From positions 52,597,463-52,661,462 of the forward strand of contig CM048554.1 of the NCBI GenBank assembly GCA_026413225.1: a stretch of 64,000 nt of DNA, given 5' to 3'. Shown piece after piece: positions 15,002 through 27,543 of the stretch. The notes under the pieces are model-generated. The model saw only the letters and a program-made list of their open reading frames with translations. It did no database searches and had not been told where the DNA came from. How positions within the stretch are numbered: the stretch's first letter is position 1; the number at the start of each line of letters is the position of its first letter. Source of the DNA: Otis tarda (Eukaryota > Chordata > Aves > Otidiformes > Otididae). The position numbers and the translations under genes were made by a program.

Positions 15002-18000
15002 TGGAAACCTTTTTTAATGGTAAATGAACTAAAACATTATTTTAAGTAGCATTTTGTTTTGTAGAACTTAACTCCAGAAAAAAAGGAAGCCAAAACCTGC
15101 ACCAAACCTCTGCACAGTGTGACAGCCTGCAAAGCCTTATTTCCTATTTCCTATAAAAAATATTACCATGAAAATGTTTAAAATATTTAATACCCTACAG
15201 AGATATGGTAGCAGTCACTCACCACACTTAATTTAAAAGAATCATATCTGATCATTTTGAGTCACCAAAATTATACTGAAAATCTCACAAAAGCAGGCAT
15301 TTCAGAAGACGATTGTTATTCTCCCTTTATAGAAGCCCCTTAACAGGAAGAATCTATGTGGCACTGTGAGAGCCCACTACATGGAAGTTAAGCAGAAGGA
15401 GCTAATTTCAGACCCAGTTTGCCTGTAACATTCTGCAGATTTCCAGGAAACATTTGTTCTCATACAGCTGTTGAAAAAAGACCTTTTATAGGAAGCTCAC
15501 TGTCAGTTTAATCCACGTTTGAGATTATTATTTGTCTAGCTGAGGAGAACAGCCAGCTCGCAGAGGACTAGCGAAGCAGAGGGCTCTCACACAGGACAAG
15601 TCTGGATGAGATTTCACAACTGATTTACAAGGCCTGCCTGAATATACCTGCCTGCCTTACCTGGGAACTGCTAAAAGACAATCAATAGCTACACAGCCCT
15701 TTCTTTTGTTTTAGAAGATTTGAGGGTAAGGAAGAAACATTGTTCTTAGCACAAAAAAAAAAGCCATCTGAATGGAACATGTTTGAAACAATCCCAAGCA
15801 CTAAAACTATTTTTATTAACAAGTTGTGGTAATCCATTCTTCCCTGCATGCCTGCTGGATGGCATTAGTAAGTCAGTAGCAATCCAAACAGCATGGATGA
15901 TTTTTAAAAAATTCTATTCTTAGGAAAGCTGAGAACCGGTCTACTCCAATGCCTTCATCTTCACCGTGGCAGAGGCAGTTAATGAAGAAGAAACAAGGAG
16001 GCAAACTGTACCTTCCTCCACCCCAGCTGATGCTTCTTTGCTGCTCGCTATGGGATGGTGGCTGAGGCCCCAGGCTTGTTCAGCTCTGCCCTTCCGTCTG
16101 TGCAGTCCCATTGGAAAAGCATCCAGGTCAGGCTGTACTTCCCCAGGGGTCACACGCAGCGGTCATACCCCTCTGCTTGCACATGGGAGGAGAGCGAGAA
16201 GGGGAAATGGGTGCACAGAAACAGGGAAAAACCTAAGCATTTTTTTAAAAGCCTCAAAGTGGGAGCAGAACCCTAGTGTGGACCCCAGGGCACAGGTGGG
16301 TTGCCCAGGGGTTTGCTCAGGGGTGCTGTTAGCGCCCAGGGCACAAGGATGGCTGTGGAAGGCTCATGTTGCACCAGGCAGAGGAAACGCTCCCCTCCCT
16401 CTTGCAAGCCCCAACACCTTCTGTGGGAGCTCCACTGTGTTACTTACAACAAAAAAAAATTAAAAAGTATTATAGATGAATCCGTTAAATAAAAATCTCT
16501 CAAGTTGTTTGGTCTGGAAATGTATTTTTTTTCAGACACTGGCATGGGTCAGAGCAAGAAATGGTGTGGACAAAAGGACACATTCAAGTTAGCTAGGAAG
16601 CTGTAGTCACCTCCAGTGTTTCCACTGGTTTGTGTCCTCATAAACCCCAAAAGTCCAAATTTTAAGTTTTCCTGCTAGCTAGAATTTTTTTTTAAATAAA
16701 TCAATTCAGACGTGAAAATACCTCACTTCTGTAACGATATCACAATATAAAGCACTGCTGCCTTTGATGAGTTTTAATATTTACATTCCCTTCAACGTAA
16801 ATAGACCGAGTGAAAAGTAATAGTATTGCAGGTTGAAACGAAATGAAGCGACCACACGTCCCCTCCTACCACCCCCTGAATGCTGATGTGCTCCCACAAC
16901 ACCTTTCCATTTTCACAGACTCCATTTTCTGATGCAAATGTGATTTGGAGAAAAGCTCTGAGCCATCTCTGGGGAAAACCGCTCCAAAACCTCCACGCCG
17001 AGGCACATGCGTACACAGGCTGAGCGCTCTCCCATCAGAAAACAGGTACAAATTCAGCACCAGGAGGAATAGAAGCCATTTTACCAGGGGTACAACCACC
17101 TCCTCCTTGCCTTTTATATCCCTGTGTAACTATTTAATACTTGGATTGCAAGGGCTTTTTTTTCCCCCCTTAGCTGTGCTCCGGGCCATGTGGATACTAC
17201 CGCAACGTACACATTAAACAGTCGTTGGCAGCATACTATAATCACCCAGGAATGCACTGGTTGTCACATGGGGCTTTGCTCAATACAGCTGTTAGCTGGC
17301 CCAGCTGAACAATAAACATTTGAAGTATGGCAAATGTTCTTCAAGGGGGAAGGTTTGTTATTAATGTAAATACAAAAGGACTCTTGAAACAGCCCAACGA
17401 CTTCAGTTTCACTTGAGGAGTGCCCAAAGTTATGAAGCTGGAAAATGCAGAAGTTGAAAACCAAGACATTATTTCCCTGTTATTCAAGCAGTGAGAATTC
17501 ATTTAAAAATATCTGTATGACCTCAGGGGAGTCACAACCACAGAACCCAGAAGATTAAAGAAAATAAGCTTAAAATACCTTCCTGACAGAGTCATGCATT
17601 TCTTTCCTGATTGTAAGAAGTGATGGGCAAACCTCAAAAGGTCCAGAGGTTTGGATCCATCTCCAGAGCAGCTGATACCTTCTTAAAATCCCGCCTCAGG
17701 GAAGATTTTCACTCACATTTATTGGGAACAGGAAAGATGGTAAGGTTGGAGCTCATTCCCTTGCACAGCCAGCCCAAGTCCTTCATTACCTGCTTTCTCG
17801 TGTCAGTTCTCACTAACACAAATAATTAAGTCTCCAAATCTGATACCACTAGCAACAATATTGGCCAAACCACAGAGAAGAGCCCACAGAAAGTTGCTCA
17901 GATGGCATTTTCTGTGGACAGAGAGTCCCAGGAGAGATTAAAACCACTGATAGTCACAAAATGAAAGAAAATGCAAGAAGCAGGCTTTCTTGGAGGGTGT

Positions 18001-18779
18001 AGTTTTCCCCATCAGGGATATTCTTCCCGTAATGCCAGACTACTAATAGCTGATTGCATTTGCACAGCAACCAGCCAGCAACCGTTTTTTTTTTTTTAAT
18101 TTATATTTACTCTGAATTACATGTTTTCTAGTGTCGACTTTAGAGGTAGATAAAACCTAGCAGCAGCAATAGCTTTCAAATCAGCTATCATCCCTGTTTC
18201 AGTCAACAGAAACCTTTAATTAAAGCACTGAGTTACACAGGTTCTGGTTGCCATATAACTAGCAACATCTTCAAATATTTGGATTGTAAACAATCTTCAT
18301 AACTTGGAGACAGGCATCATCTTTCCTACTTCATGACAAAGGCTTTGCAGGCATTTTGTGTGTGTCTGGCAATAGAGAGCGACAGAAGGAAGTGCTGATA
18401 AGGTGCTGCAGCTCAGCAATAAGGTAGTGAAGGAAAAATACAGTAGATATGTAATGGTTTGTGATCCTTTATTTTTCTTGGTTTTGGAACAAACTCTAGG
18501 ATCTCTGCACTTATATTATCTCAGACCCAGATTTGATGGTACACCAGGCCATGAAGCTCGTTTATGCTCTGGCTAAAAGTACAAAAAAGATGCTGATTTT
18601 ACAGTCCTTACTAGCCATCTGCTTTTAATGGTGTAAAGCTATTTATTTATATGTGATAGTGTAAGCATCCGATTTAATCTTGCTCTTTAGATTCAGGAGA
18701 GAGGACTTGCATATCAAAAAAGAGCACTGGACGTTAGGAGAAGTATTTATGGAGGGAAAGAACAACTAAAGTGATTCCT

Positions 18780-18960
18780 TTTAGCTAGATGAAAAACATT
18801 AAATGTTCTAAATCAGTAAGTATTCTGATTAATATGCAATAAGTATCTGCTCAGCCTAATTAGACTGAGCCTGCTGAAACACTCCACAGACTAGATGTAA
18901 AATGGCATTTAGACAGCCTGTTAAGTAACTTTAAATTCTTATTTCTATCAAAACAATAGA
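18780..18960. promoter_or_regulatory. Possible conserved non-coding block (homeodomain-type motifs)
   Basis: An AT-rich, low-repeat stretch holds a GATTAATATGCAAT cluster (TAAT core plus an ATGCAAT octamer-like site) and a near-perfect 22-base palindrome (18849-18870) whose centre is CTAATTAG, a classical homeodomain dimer-type site. This motif density is typical of developmental enhancers. It is only motif reading: AT-rich DNA yields TAAT by chance, and no alignment was available. Confidence 0.25.
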
Positions 18961-20311
18961 ATTTTGTATATGTGTACCTCTTTATAAGTATCTACTATGA
19001 ATGATTCCTGCCTCTTTTTTCTCTATGTTCAGTTACAAAGTGTAAGCCTGTTGTCTGTAATCTAACACCAAAATACATGTCAAAGACGACCCCTCAGGAA
19101 AGAGTGGGGAAGAGAGGCATCAGAGCAGAAGCCCGTTGGTGCCTGTGGAGTGTGCAGCAGATCAGGAAAGCCATATTCTGTTATCAGATCCAAAACCTGC
19201 CTTCTGTTGCCTCTGGGCAGCCCCTCGAGGCTGTATTTTCAGATTATTCAGATACCTCAAGGTACAGAAAAATACTCTGGGATTCAGGTTAATCTTCACT
19301 GAAACCGTCAAGCACCTAGCCATTTAATCATGGGGTGTGGGGGGGAAATACCAAAGGCTTCCTTTCCTGATGCTAGACTTATAGCTATCTTTAGGAATCC
19401 TGCCCTCATCCAAAACTATGAAATAATTATATTTACCCATTCCAAAAAAGCACGTTGAGGTCTCTGGGTTTAGGTTTAATTTTAAGAAAGCATTTCGGCT
19501 GAGATGGAGCACTCAAGTTTAAAGCCGTGACCCAAAACTGAGTCTCTACCTGCCACCGAGCCCTGGAGGAACGTTATGTTCATGAGCTCCCTGTTGGTCC
19601 ACAAGTTCATCAGGTTAATCAGAAAGCCTCTGCATGATGACATCTGCCCCAGGGAAACATGATGATATCCACCCTAAGCCTCGGCTATAAAATAGATGTC
19701 TCCTCCATCTTCCACTCTCCTTGAGGGATGAATCCAGCAGGCCCTCTCCTGCGGTCGTCATCTTTCAAAAATGAAACTTTAGGGATCTCACATCCTCCCC
19801 AGCCTTTGTATATTAACTGAATTTTTATAGCACCTGACCGGGAAGGGGACATTCAGCACCTTTCTCAGCTCATCTCCTACCTTCTCACGGGGCATTTAAT
19901 TGCCCAAATGCAGTCCAGTTTAGGAAGAGAATTGGTGAAGAAGGGAAACAGAGACAAGAACAGCTCTTCACCTCTCCCCTTGGAGCTCTGTCACCATGCA
20001 GTAAAAAATTCACCATTCATTAGACTAGACAGAAAGAAGAAGAGAACGAAAACAGGACATCAGTCTAATGCCTGGTCAAGATGGACTGATCTCTGCTTCT
20101 GATGTTGTGTTTGGGTTTTAATCAATGCACACACGATGCTAAAGTGTATAAACAGCCACTGAAGGGGCTCCAATCTGGGCCAGTGCCTAAGAGGATGCTA
20201 TTAAAATGCAACAGACGTTGCCTCATTAAGAACCATGCAGCACAAAGTGCCCTATTTTGCAGGGCTAGGCACGAGGCACATTGTCTTGGAAGGTTTTTAA
20301 AGGGTTACGGT

Positions 20312-20376
20312 ATCATCCAAAGCCCGATCACTTCAGTAGGAAGTTTTGCACTGACTCACCAAGGTTGGATCAGGCC
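20312..20376. repeat. Possible relic of an old sauropsid interspersed repeat
   Basis: The segment carries CCAAAGCCC, a cacttcagtagga-type block and GGATCAGGCC. This order resembles a widely dispersed, partly palindromic amniote motif (AAAGCCC..TGAAGTCAATGGG..GGATCAGGCC) that I recall from bird and turtle DNA. Similar pieces occur at 27374-27405 and 36931-36965. The family name is not assigned and divergence is high. Confidence 0.3.
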
Positions 20377-22952
20377 ATTATGGCAATAGATCTTGTTCTA
20401 TGCAGAGACACATCCCTGATTCTGGAGTGCCCAGCACACTGCCATGCCTACATTTCTGTAATAGGCCACAGGACAGGCAAATGCTGTGACTGTTGTTATT
20501 CTTCCAGTAAAGTATCCCACAGCCACACGACGGATCCACTTCCAGCATCACCCTTAGGCACTTCACATTTACTTGCAGGAGGTGCCATTCGATACACCCA
20601 AATATTTCTCTGTGCTTGTTGGCTCCCTAAAACAGGTATACTTCCATTTTTCTGTTGTTGTTGTTTATGTGGCCTGCACTTTTAAACCCGTAATCCCTAC
20701 ACTGGTTAAAGAAGCAAGAACACACTGTGTGTTCAAAGTAGTGTAGATATGGCTAGGAAGCCCCCCTCTAATTAAAACCATTCATTTGCTCTTTGTGTAC
20801 AGAGGAACACAACACAGCAGGAAACAACTGTCATATCAAATACCCCTTTATGGTAACTGTGGTTAAATACTGACTTTTTAATGGTAACATACTTACACAG
20901 GTTTGGCAACAGATGCAAAAATAAGTAATCACTTTTTCTGGAGGGCTACCAAAATGGCAGGTTTCCCAAGTCAATCAGTCTGCCTAGGGACTGGGAATGC
21001 AGAAAGCAATTTAGTGCTGCAAGGAATATGACAATCTATTTATAATGGCACAGTGTGCGAGGCTGAGAGGAGAAACTGCAGCTGTCGTATAAGGATTATA
21101 AGTGACAGATTGTTTCTCACAAAATGTATTGATATATCAGAAGGAAGTACAAGTTTAGCTGCCTGGCTGACTCTCTTTCCATCCTACAGGTGTGATGCCA
21201 GCTTGAAAGAAATCAAGTGCCACAGCTAAAAATGCCATTTTGCGATCTCCCCCTTGACGTGCCTGGGTAGCCTTTGTCAACTCTCCTGTGGACTTACTGC
21301 GTGAGAGCCCATCCAGCCTTTGTTAAAATGAAGAGAAAGGCTAGCCCAGTTTCAGAAGATCCCAGGGAGCATTCTGAAGGATAGAGAGCTTCCCTAAGTG
21401 TTAAATAATAGTCCTGCCTCTTCAGTTCTTGAAAAAACTTTGCTTCCTGTTTCCTTACTTCTTTTCCAGCTGCTGTATGCATTTCTATGTGTTGTTAAAT
21501 AAGAGTCCCTCCATCCTAAGGGAAGGCTGCTTGCCAATGCAGAAAAGCAAATGATTCCTGCATTCTGTGTACAGCATGTTACACATGCAGGACATTGTAA
21601 AGACTATTATGTTTAGGACCAAGGACACAAAAATTAGCAAACAGCAAAGTTATGAGACCATCCGAAGCCGAGAGACTTTGGAGGATCTGTGATCCAGCAG
21701 CTGACCCACTCCCAGGGGACTCAGGCCCATGCTGTGCTTCCCACCCTAGTTTGAAAGGGCCCTGAAAGACAGCAGCAGGATGGGACTTCTCTAGCAGCGT
21801 ATTCAAGGTCCTACATCCTTTGTAAAGACTGAAACAGAAAACACGCTTAGTGAAACATGCTTTATCAAGTGGGATGCTAAGCATGATCTTGTTGTTAATA
21901 TAAGCAAGGGGACTTTTTGGCTGTTGATGTGGTTAACCGTAGTGCAAGTTGTAGTCTGCCTTCTAAATCTGTGTTTGCTTTTTCCCTGCAAGAAGATAAT
22001 CCAGGCCTGATGGCTTCTTTCCTACACCCTTATCTACTACATAGTCATCTGGAATCTGAGGGACAGAGAGAAGAATCTGATGAGAAACCTTTCGCATGTA
22101 AACAGCTAGTTTTTACACTTATGCCCTTGGAGCGTGGATTTTCCATGGTTGTTTGGGCACACTCACCCTAGAGCAATGGAAAGAAACCTAGTCCCCAGCT
22201 TATGCATCCCACTACCCTGACTTGCTCAAAGCCAAATATCAGCAGAAATTTAGGAACCCTTAGGTCTCTTGATTATAGAAACCTAGGACTGAAAACGGCA
22301 CCCAAACCATTAACCAGTCCCCTGCTGCTTTGCCTTTCCCCGTCACCTCAAGATCATTCTCTGAAACGTGAAGGTCTGATGTACATGCTGAGGCTGTGTC
22401 CTGTAGTGGTTACTCCATGAGGCTGTTCTCAGATAACACTGTATGTCTTGAATATATGCCATTTCCACACATTTTTTCATGCAGCTGGAAGAACCCCTTG
22501 ATTATATGGCAGTGCCAGCTAGCGACATGCAGAGACAACACCACACAAGGTAGCGGTGGGGGGGCACCCCAGCATTGAGACAAATATGAAGCAGACAGCA
22601 GCACATCTTAAAGAAACAGATCAGGTACCAAAGTGCTGCAACCCAGCCACCAGCAGTCCTTCATTTTCACCTTGGTCTATCATGGGAAGTCACCTATATG
22701 CACAAACCCTGCTCCTGGAAGAGGGGTTTATTGTGCTCTTTGTAAAGAGGTTTTTTGCTCTTTGTGTCATATTGACAGCTGTGGCAATATAGCTCTACCT
22801 GCTCTCTCAGCCCTACCCAGTGGCATGGAGGGAAAATGATATTTTGTTCCATCCTACACAGGCACCCAGGGCATGGGAATAGGATAAATCTATATGTCTA
22901 TACACACGCACAGTCCCAGCAAACTGTGTCATTTCTGTTTAAAAAATATGCA

Positions 22953-23000
22953 TTTATACAGCACCTTTAATCAGGGATCTTAAAGCACTTTGAAATACCA
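22953..23000. repeat. Possible ancient repeat relic (AGCACCTTT..CAAAGCACTTT type)
   Basis: The order TACAGCACCTTTAATCAGGGATCTTAAAGC (split as short motifs) followed by CACTTTGAAA resembles an old vertebrate interspersed motif containing GGATCTCAAAGCACTTTACAAA. This is recall-based and weak. Confidence 0.25.
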
Positions 23001-23350
23001 GACATCACCAAACCCCTGTAAGAGCTGGGGCAGTCAAGAGAAACTGAGCGAACTCTTAAAATGCCTTGTTTCAGCAGGCTGGTGTAAGAGCAAGAAACTC
23101 TCTAGGCACCCTGAGAAGCAGCGTGTGGGGCTTCAGGGGATTTTTGCTTTTAGAAAGTTTCCATTTGCATCTTTCAAAACTTTCTCTTTTAGAATATCAA
23201 TTAAAAGAGAATTTAAATTATGTTCAGAGACAAAACCCTAATTCTGGTACCCTCTGGAAACCTCAGGTCAGCTCCACAGCTCTGCCGTGTGCGCTAACGC
23301 TTTCCAGCCACTGCCAAGATACGCCAGCACACACACAGAGGGTCTGAATA

Positions 23351-24000
23351 CATAGAATCATAGAATCATAAAGGTTGGAAAAGACCTCAAAGATCATCAA
23401 GTCCAACTATCAACCTAACACCACCATGTCCACTAAACCATGTCCTGAAGTGCCACGTCTACACATTCTTTGAACATTTCCAGGGATGGTGACTGCACCA
23501 CTTCCTTGGGCAGCCTGTTCCAGTGCCTGACCACTTTTTCAGTAAAGAAGTGTTTCTTAATATCCAACCTAAACCTTCCCTGTCGCAACTTGAGGCCATT
23601 TCCTCTCATCATCCTATGGATAGTTACTTGGGAGAAGAGACCAACACCCACCTCACTACATTGTGAGGAGGTTGTAGAGAGCAATGAGGTCTCCCCTCAG
23701 CCTCCTCTTCTCCAGACTAAACGATCCCAGTTCCCTCAGCTGATCCTCATAAGACTTGTTCTCCAGACCCCTTCACGAGCTCCGTTGCCCTCCTCTGGAC
23801 GCGCTCCAGCAACTCAATGTACTTCTTGTACTGAGGGGCCCAAAACTGAACACAGTATTCGAGGTGCAGCCTCACCAGTGCCGAGTACAGGGGCATCATC
23901 ACTTCCCTACTCCTGCTGGCCACAGTGTTCCTGATACCAGCCAGAATTCTGTTGGCCTTCTTGGCCACCTGGGCACACTGCTGGCTCAAGTTCAGCCAGT
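23351..24000 (-). mobile_element. CR1 LINE fragment with RT C-terminal remnant
   Basis: On the minus strand this is the last roughly 650 bp of a CR1 LINE. It comprises the end of ORF2 (reverse-transcriptase thumb/C-terminal region), the 3' UTR and two ATTCTATG-type tail units (23351-23370). Two minus-strand frames show family-typical residues: the block with [20 protein letters not shown] (23747-23989) and the block with [14 protein letters not shown] (23433-23684). They lie in different frames, so the ORF is broken by frameshifts, and the polymerase active-site region is absent through 5' truncation. It is a dead copy. Its tail resembles the copies at 9.2 and 38.2 kb, suggesting one subfamily. 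Confidence 0.95.
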
Positions 24001-24024
24001 GATAACAAGTTCAAACAGTGATAA
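23987..24024. repeat. 19-bp imperfect tandem duplication at CR1 junction
   Basis: CAAGTTCAGCCAGTGATAA is followed directly by a second copy with two substitutions. The first copy overlaps the 5' (right-hand) edge of the CR1 fragment, so the duplication straddles element and flank and therefore arose after or during insertion. Confidence 0.8.
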
Positions 24025-27000
24025 CAAGAAGCCAATGCAATTACTCTTCACTCTTCAACAATGAAGAATGAATTAAAGCAGTGCTTTAACATTGAAACTA
24101 ACTGATTTATACCATTAAGAGGTACCTTTACCCCTTCAGATTAGTGCAATGAGGCCTTACTACAATTAAAATTAGACCTAATAGGCTTTCAGTAAGTAAA
24201 TAAAACTAAATTAAAGACTTAAATATTAGCTGCTTTTTGGCCTCATCTAAACAGTGGGATCTGGGAGCTTGCAGGACCATGTGTGACCTACCTGCATGCT
24301 AGAAGGGGCCCAAGTATGTAGGATTTTCTCTCCTTCCTCCTCTCAACAGCCTGGTTTGTATGTGGAAAAAAAACAATTGTCTAGGCCAGAAGGCAGCTTC
24401 AGCATGCTCCTGTCAGGTTCGTTTCTGCCCCACAGTTTAGCCACAGCCCCTCTAAGTGGTTGTGCCAGACCAGAAGCTGAAAGAGCACAATTTCTGCAGT
24501 CCATCACAATATGTGTCAAAAGGACATCACTCAAGGAAGATAAGAAGCAAGAACACATGACAGTTGGGGATCGCTAAAAGCAGTCAAGCTGAAACATGCT
24601 GGGTCTGGGTGCTATGAGAGAGCCCCTAGAAATCCCTGCTCTATGGTTCCCTCCCCAAATTGCACGCACCCTCAACCCTTTCCTGAAGCCAGAGGGCAGA
24701 AAGAAGGCCTTTGCCCACATCTCAGAGTCCATCCTCCCTGGGAAATTTTCCTCTGTGCATTAGAATCTCCAGGTACAGGATTGTAGCAAAAACATCTGCC
24801 ACAGCATCCACTTTCTCCTTAAATCCAAGAGCTTCATCCCACAAGACTTCTCAATTGCTCCCAAAAAGAGAGGCCAGCAGTCACAACCAACCCTCCCATT
24901 GGGATGAACAGTTGCAATGAAGTGTGGACATTTACAGCAGCAGATAGGTACCCTATGCATTCAAGTGTCTTCATTACAGCTAAGAGGTACCGACAGCTAC
25001 CTTACTTAGCAGTATCTTGCTACTGCACCACATCAGCAGTTAAAGCCAGGTAGAGAGGATGGATAACACTCCATATTAAGAAACCCAGAAACGCTCTGAT
25101 AAGGAATGCCCACACTAAGATGAAGGTGACTTCATTTTAGTATCTGGATCCTGCACATATCTCTTCAAGTGCAGTCTTTATATTAGTCATATTTTGATGG
25201 GTGCCAAGAATCTAGCTACGAAGAACATTGTATAACTCAGACATGGAAAAAGTTAGTTCTTTGTGGTATCGCATTTTAGATGAAAAACCACTTCCTCTCC
25301 TGCATAGCAAAGCAAGAAAGCGTAGGCTTTAGTTTTATCAGTCATTGCATTTGTGCCTCCTTAACAAGCCTAAAGTCTGTGAGCCAAAAATGTGAGGTTC
25401 ATGGTCTGAATCTTTCCCTCCTTTACATTCATGTAAATTTGAAACATCTATAGCTTTGTTGGAGTTTACAATGGTGGAAATGATGAATGCTGGAATTTTG
25501 TCTTTTTCATTCAAGAAGAACAAATTGTGTCAAGAATAATACGCTTTCACTTGAGGAGGCTCAGAAGTTATTTTTCAAATAATGCCAGCAAACTACACTG
25601 AGTTTCATTCTGCTGCTGTGCACGGGTTCAGGGTGGATTGCAGGCGAGTTATTTGTTCTGGGCTAAGGGTACGGCTCTGTAGTAACAAGTGGTCTGTGGG
25701 GAAGAAGAAGAGTTCACTCTTGTTCGCAACCTTCTGGCTGGTCCCTCCTGGTCACAGCTGGAACCTGACTTAACCATTTAAAGAACCAGCCTATTCCTCT
25801 TCTGGCACTTGTTATTACTTCCACTTACTGTTATTACAGTAGAAAAACACAAGCATTTATTTTAAGGTTTTCTTTATACCCTGAATTTTCACCAGGAGAG
25901 TAAAACAGGTGACAGTGGGCAGGTGTACCTTTCTACCCTTTACCTCATACTACTTCTTACACATACAGGTATCTTCAGGAGGGATATTATTTCTTCAGTG
26001 CCTTTCCCCAGTTGACCTAAGTACAATCCTTAGTGTATTTCTGTGGCCATCCCTATCTTTTTTTATCTGGCTGTCTGGTTTCATATTTCTAGTTTGCACT
26101 TAACCAGGCTGGATTTTTCCCCTTTGTCTTTCTCCATAGTTATATGCATCAATCAGAGCTTTTTTCTTGTTTTTACAGCAGATGATAGGGAAGAAATAGA
26201 GATGAAGCCATGCTTACCAATGCTTCCAAAGAAGAAATCTACACCACACAAGATGTTCTGACTACATCGACCTTAAGATATGGTAACAAATTGAAATAGA
26301 ATATAGGTCTAATTAAAAAAAAAAAAAAAGTAATAACATATTGTAATTATGTAAGAAAAACATTGAGCTCTTAGTGGGAACTACAGTATAGCTAATAAAA
26401 ATATATCCCTCTAAGCTAAAGGCCTGGTTTTTATTATAGTAATTTAACCGATGGATAATTTCAGTTGTAGAAAAGGCAATATAATTTATACAGAAATTAC
26501 ACACATTTTGGTAGCAGAATAGGAAACATCGCCCAGGTGACCTTCTTTAAGAATGAGATTTACACATTCATAAGCTGTTAATAACTGGCATAATTGTTGA
26601 TGGTATTTAATTCACTGATTTTAATAAAGTATGACAATAGCTGATTAACATTTCTCCAGAATGTCACTGCTATCACTTTCCCTCTGGCATCTCAGCTTGC
26701 CAGTGTTCAGAATACAGTTTCAGCATTCCCATTTGAGTTTTTCAATAACAAATCTCAGATCTCAGATCTCTAGTCAGCCTAGGATATTATATTACCACTC
26801 TTTTTCAGAAGCATCATCATTCACACATCCTGCATCTACTGACTAAGTAGAAGGCAAAAACATCCATCATTTGAGTTACTGTCTCCCACACAGGAAAGGG
26901 AGATCCAATGCTTCTTTCCCAATCTTCAGTCATTCTCATCTCTGATTTCCAACATAGTACACATTTGTTGGATGACACCAGAATTTACCCCAGAATTTTA

Positions 27001-27543
27001 CCCCTACAAGCCTGAGACATCAGAACCCTTAGCCTATTTCTATGATTACAGAACAATTTCTCTACCATGCTGCTGATTTTTCATACTCAAAGTTGTATTT
27101 TATAATACTATTTTGTCTAAAGTTATTTTATATAAAAGGTTGAGCTCTGGGGAAAGTTTAAACCATATCCCTTCAGGAATCACTGAGTTTGTTGTGTGTG
27201 AGAAGAAAAAAAAGAAACACCAAATTTTCAAACTTTTTAGAAACATTTTAAACAAGTACAACTAATTAGAGTCTGATCAAAGCCCAGTGAAGCCCTCCGG
27301 AGCAGCTGCATTCCCTATATTCTGGAAAATCAGGCCATTTAGATAGTTATTTAAATAAGGAGTATTGGAACTAAGTCAAAGCCCTTTGAAGTCAATGGGA
27401 CTTTTAAATTACTTCCGTGCAATTTGTATCATAGCTTTAGAAAATGACCTTTTTATTTAATTCGTCATTGCTGCTGACTGGTGGGATACGGATTGAGAGG
27501 TTCTTCAGTCTCAAAATCTATGTAGGGTGTGTAAATTCACATG
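24025..27543. other. Non-coding stretch, no gene recognised
   Basis: No exon, LTR or clear CR1 copy is seen. The part from 24.07 to 24.24 kb and 26.5 to 26.66 kb is AT-rich with several TTAATA/ATTAAA motifs. Simple features are an A-tract at 26313-26328 and a CTCAGAT tandem (26754-26767). A short piece at 27374-27405 (CAAAGCCC then TGAAGTCAATGGGA) resembles the old interspersed motif noted at 20.3 kb. Confidence 0.55.
27374..27405. repeat. Possible relic of old interspersed motif (GAAGTCAATGGGA)
   Basis: GTCAAAGCCCTTTGAAGTCA then ATGGGACTTTT closely matches the core I recall of a dispersed amniote repeat. The segment is very short, so it may be chance. Confidence 0.35.

Larger units (their letters stand above)
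9295..23350. other. Non-coding stretch, no gene recognised
   Basis: No recognisable exon, LTR or CR1 copy is seen. The longest open frame is 165 codons (15966-16463, plus) and its translation resembles no family I know. The content includes purine and A-rich tracts (14651-14680), small hairpins (14978-15001), a possible conserved non-coding block (18780-18960), and weak matches to old interspersed motifs at 20312-20376 and 22953-23000. Everything else looks like ordinary intergenic or intronic DNA. Confidence 0.55.
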
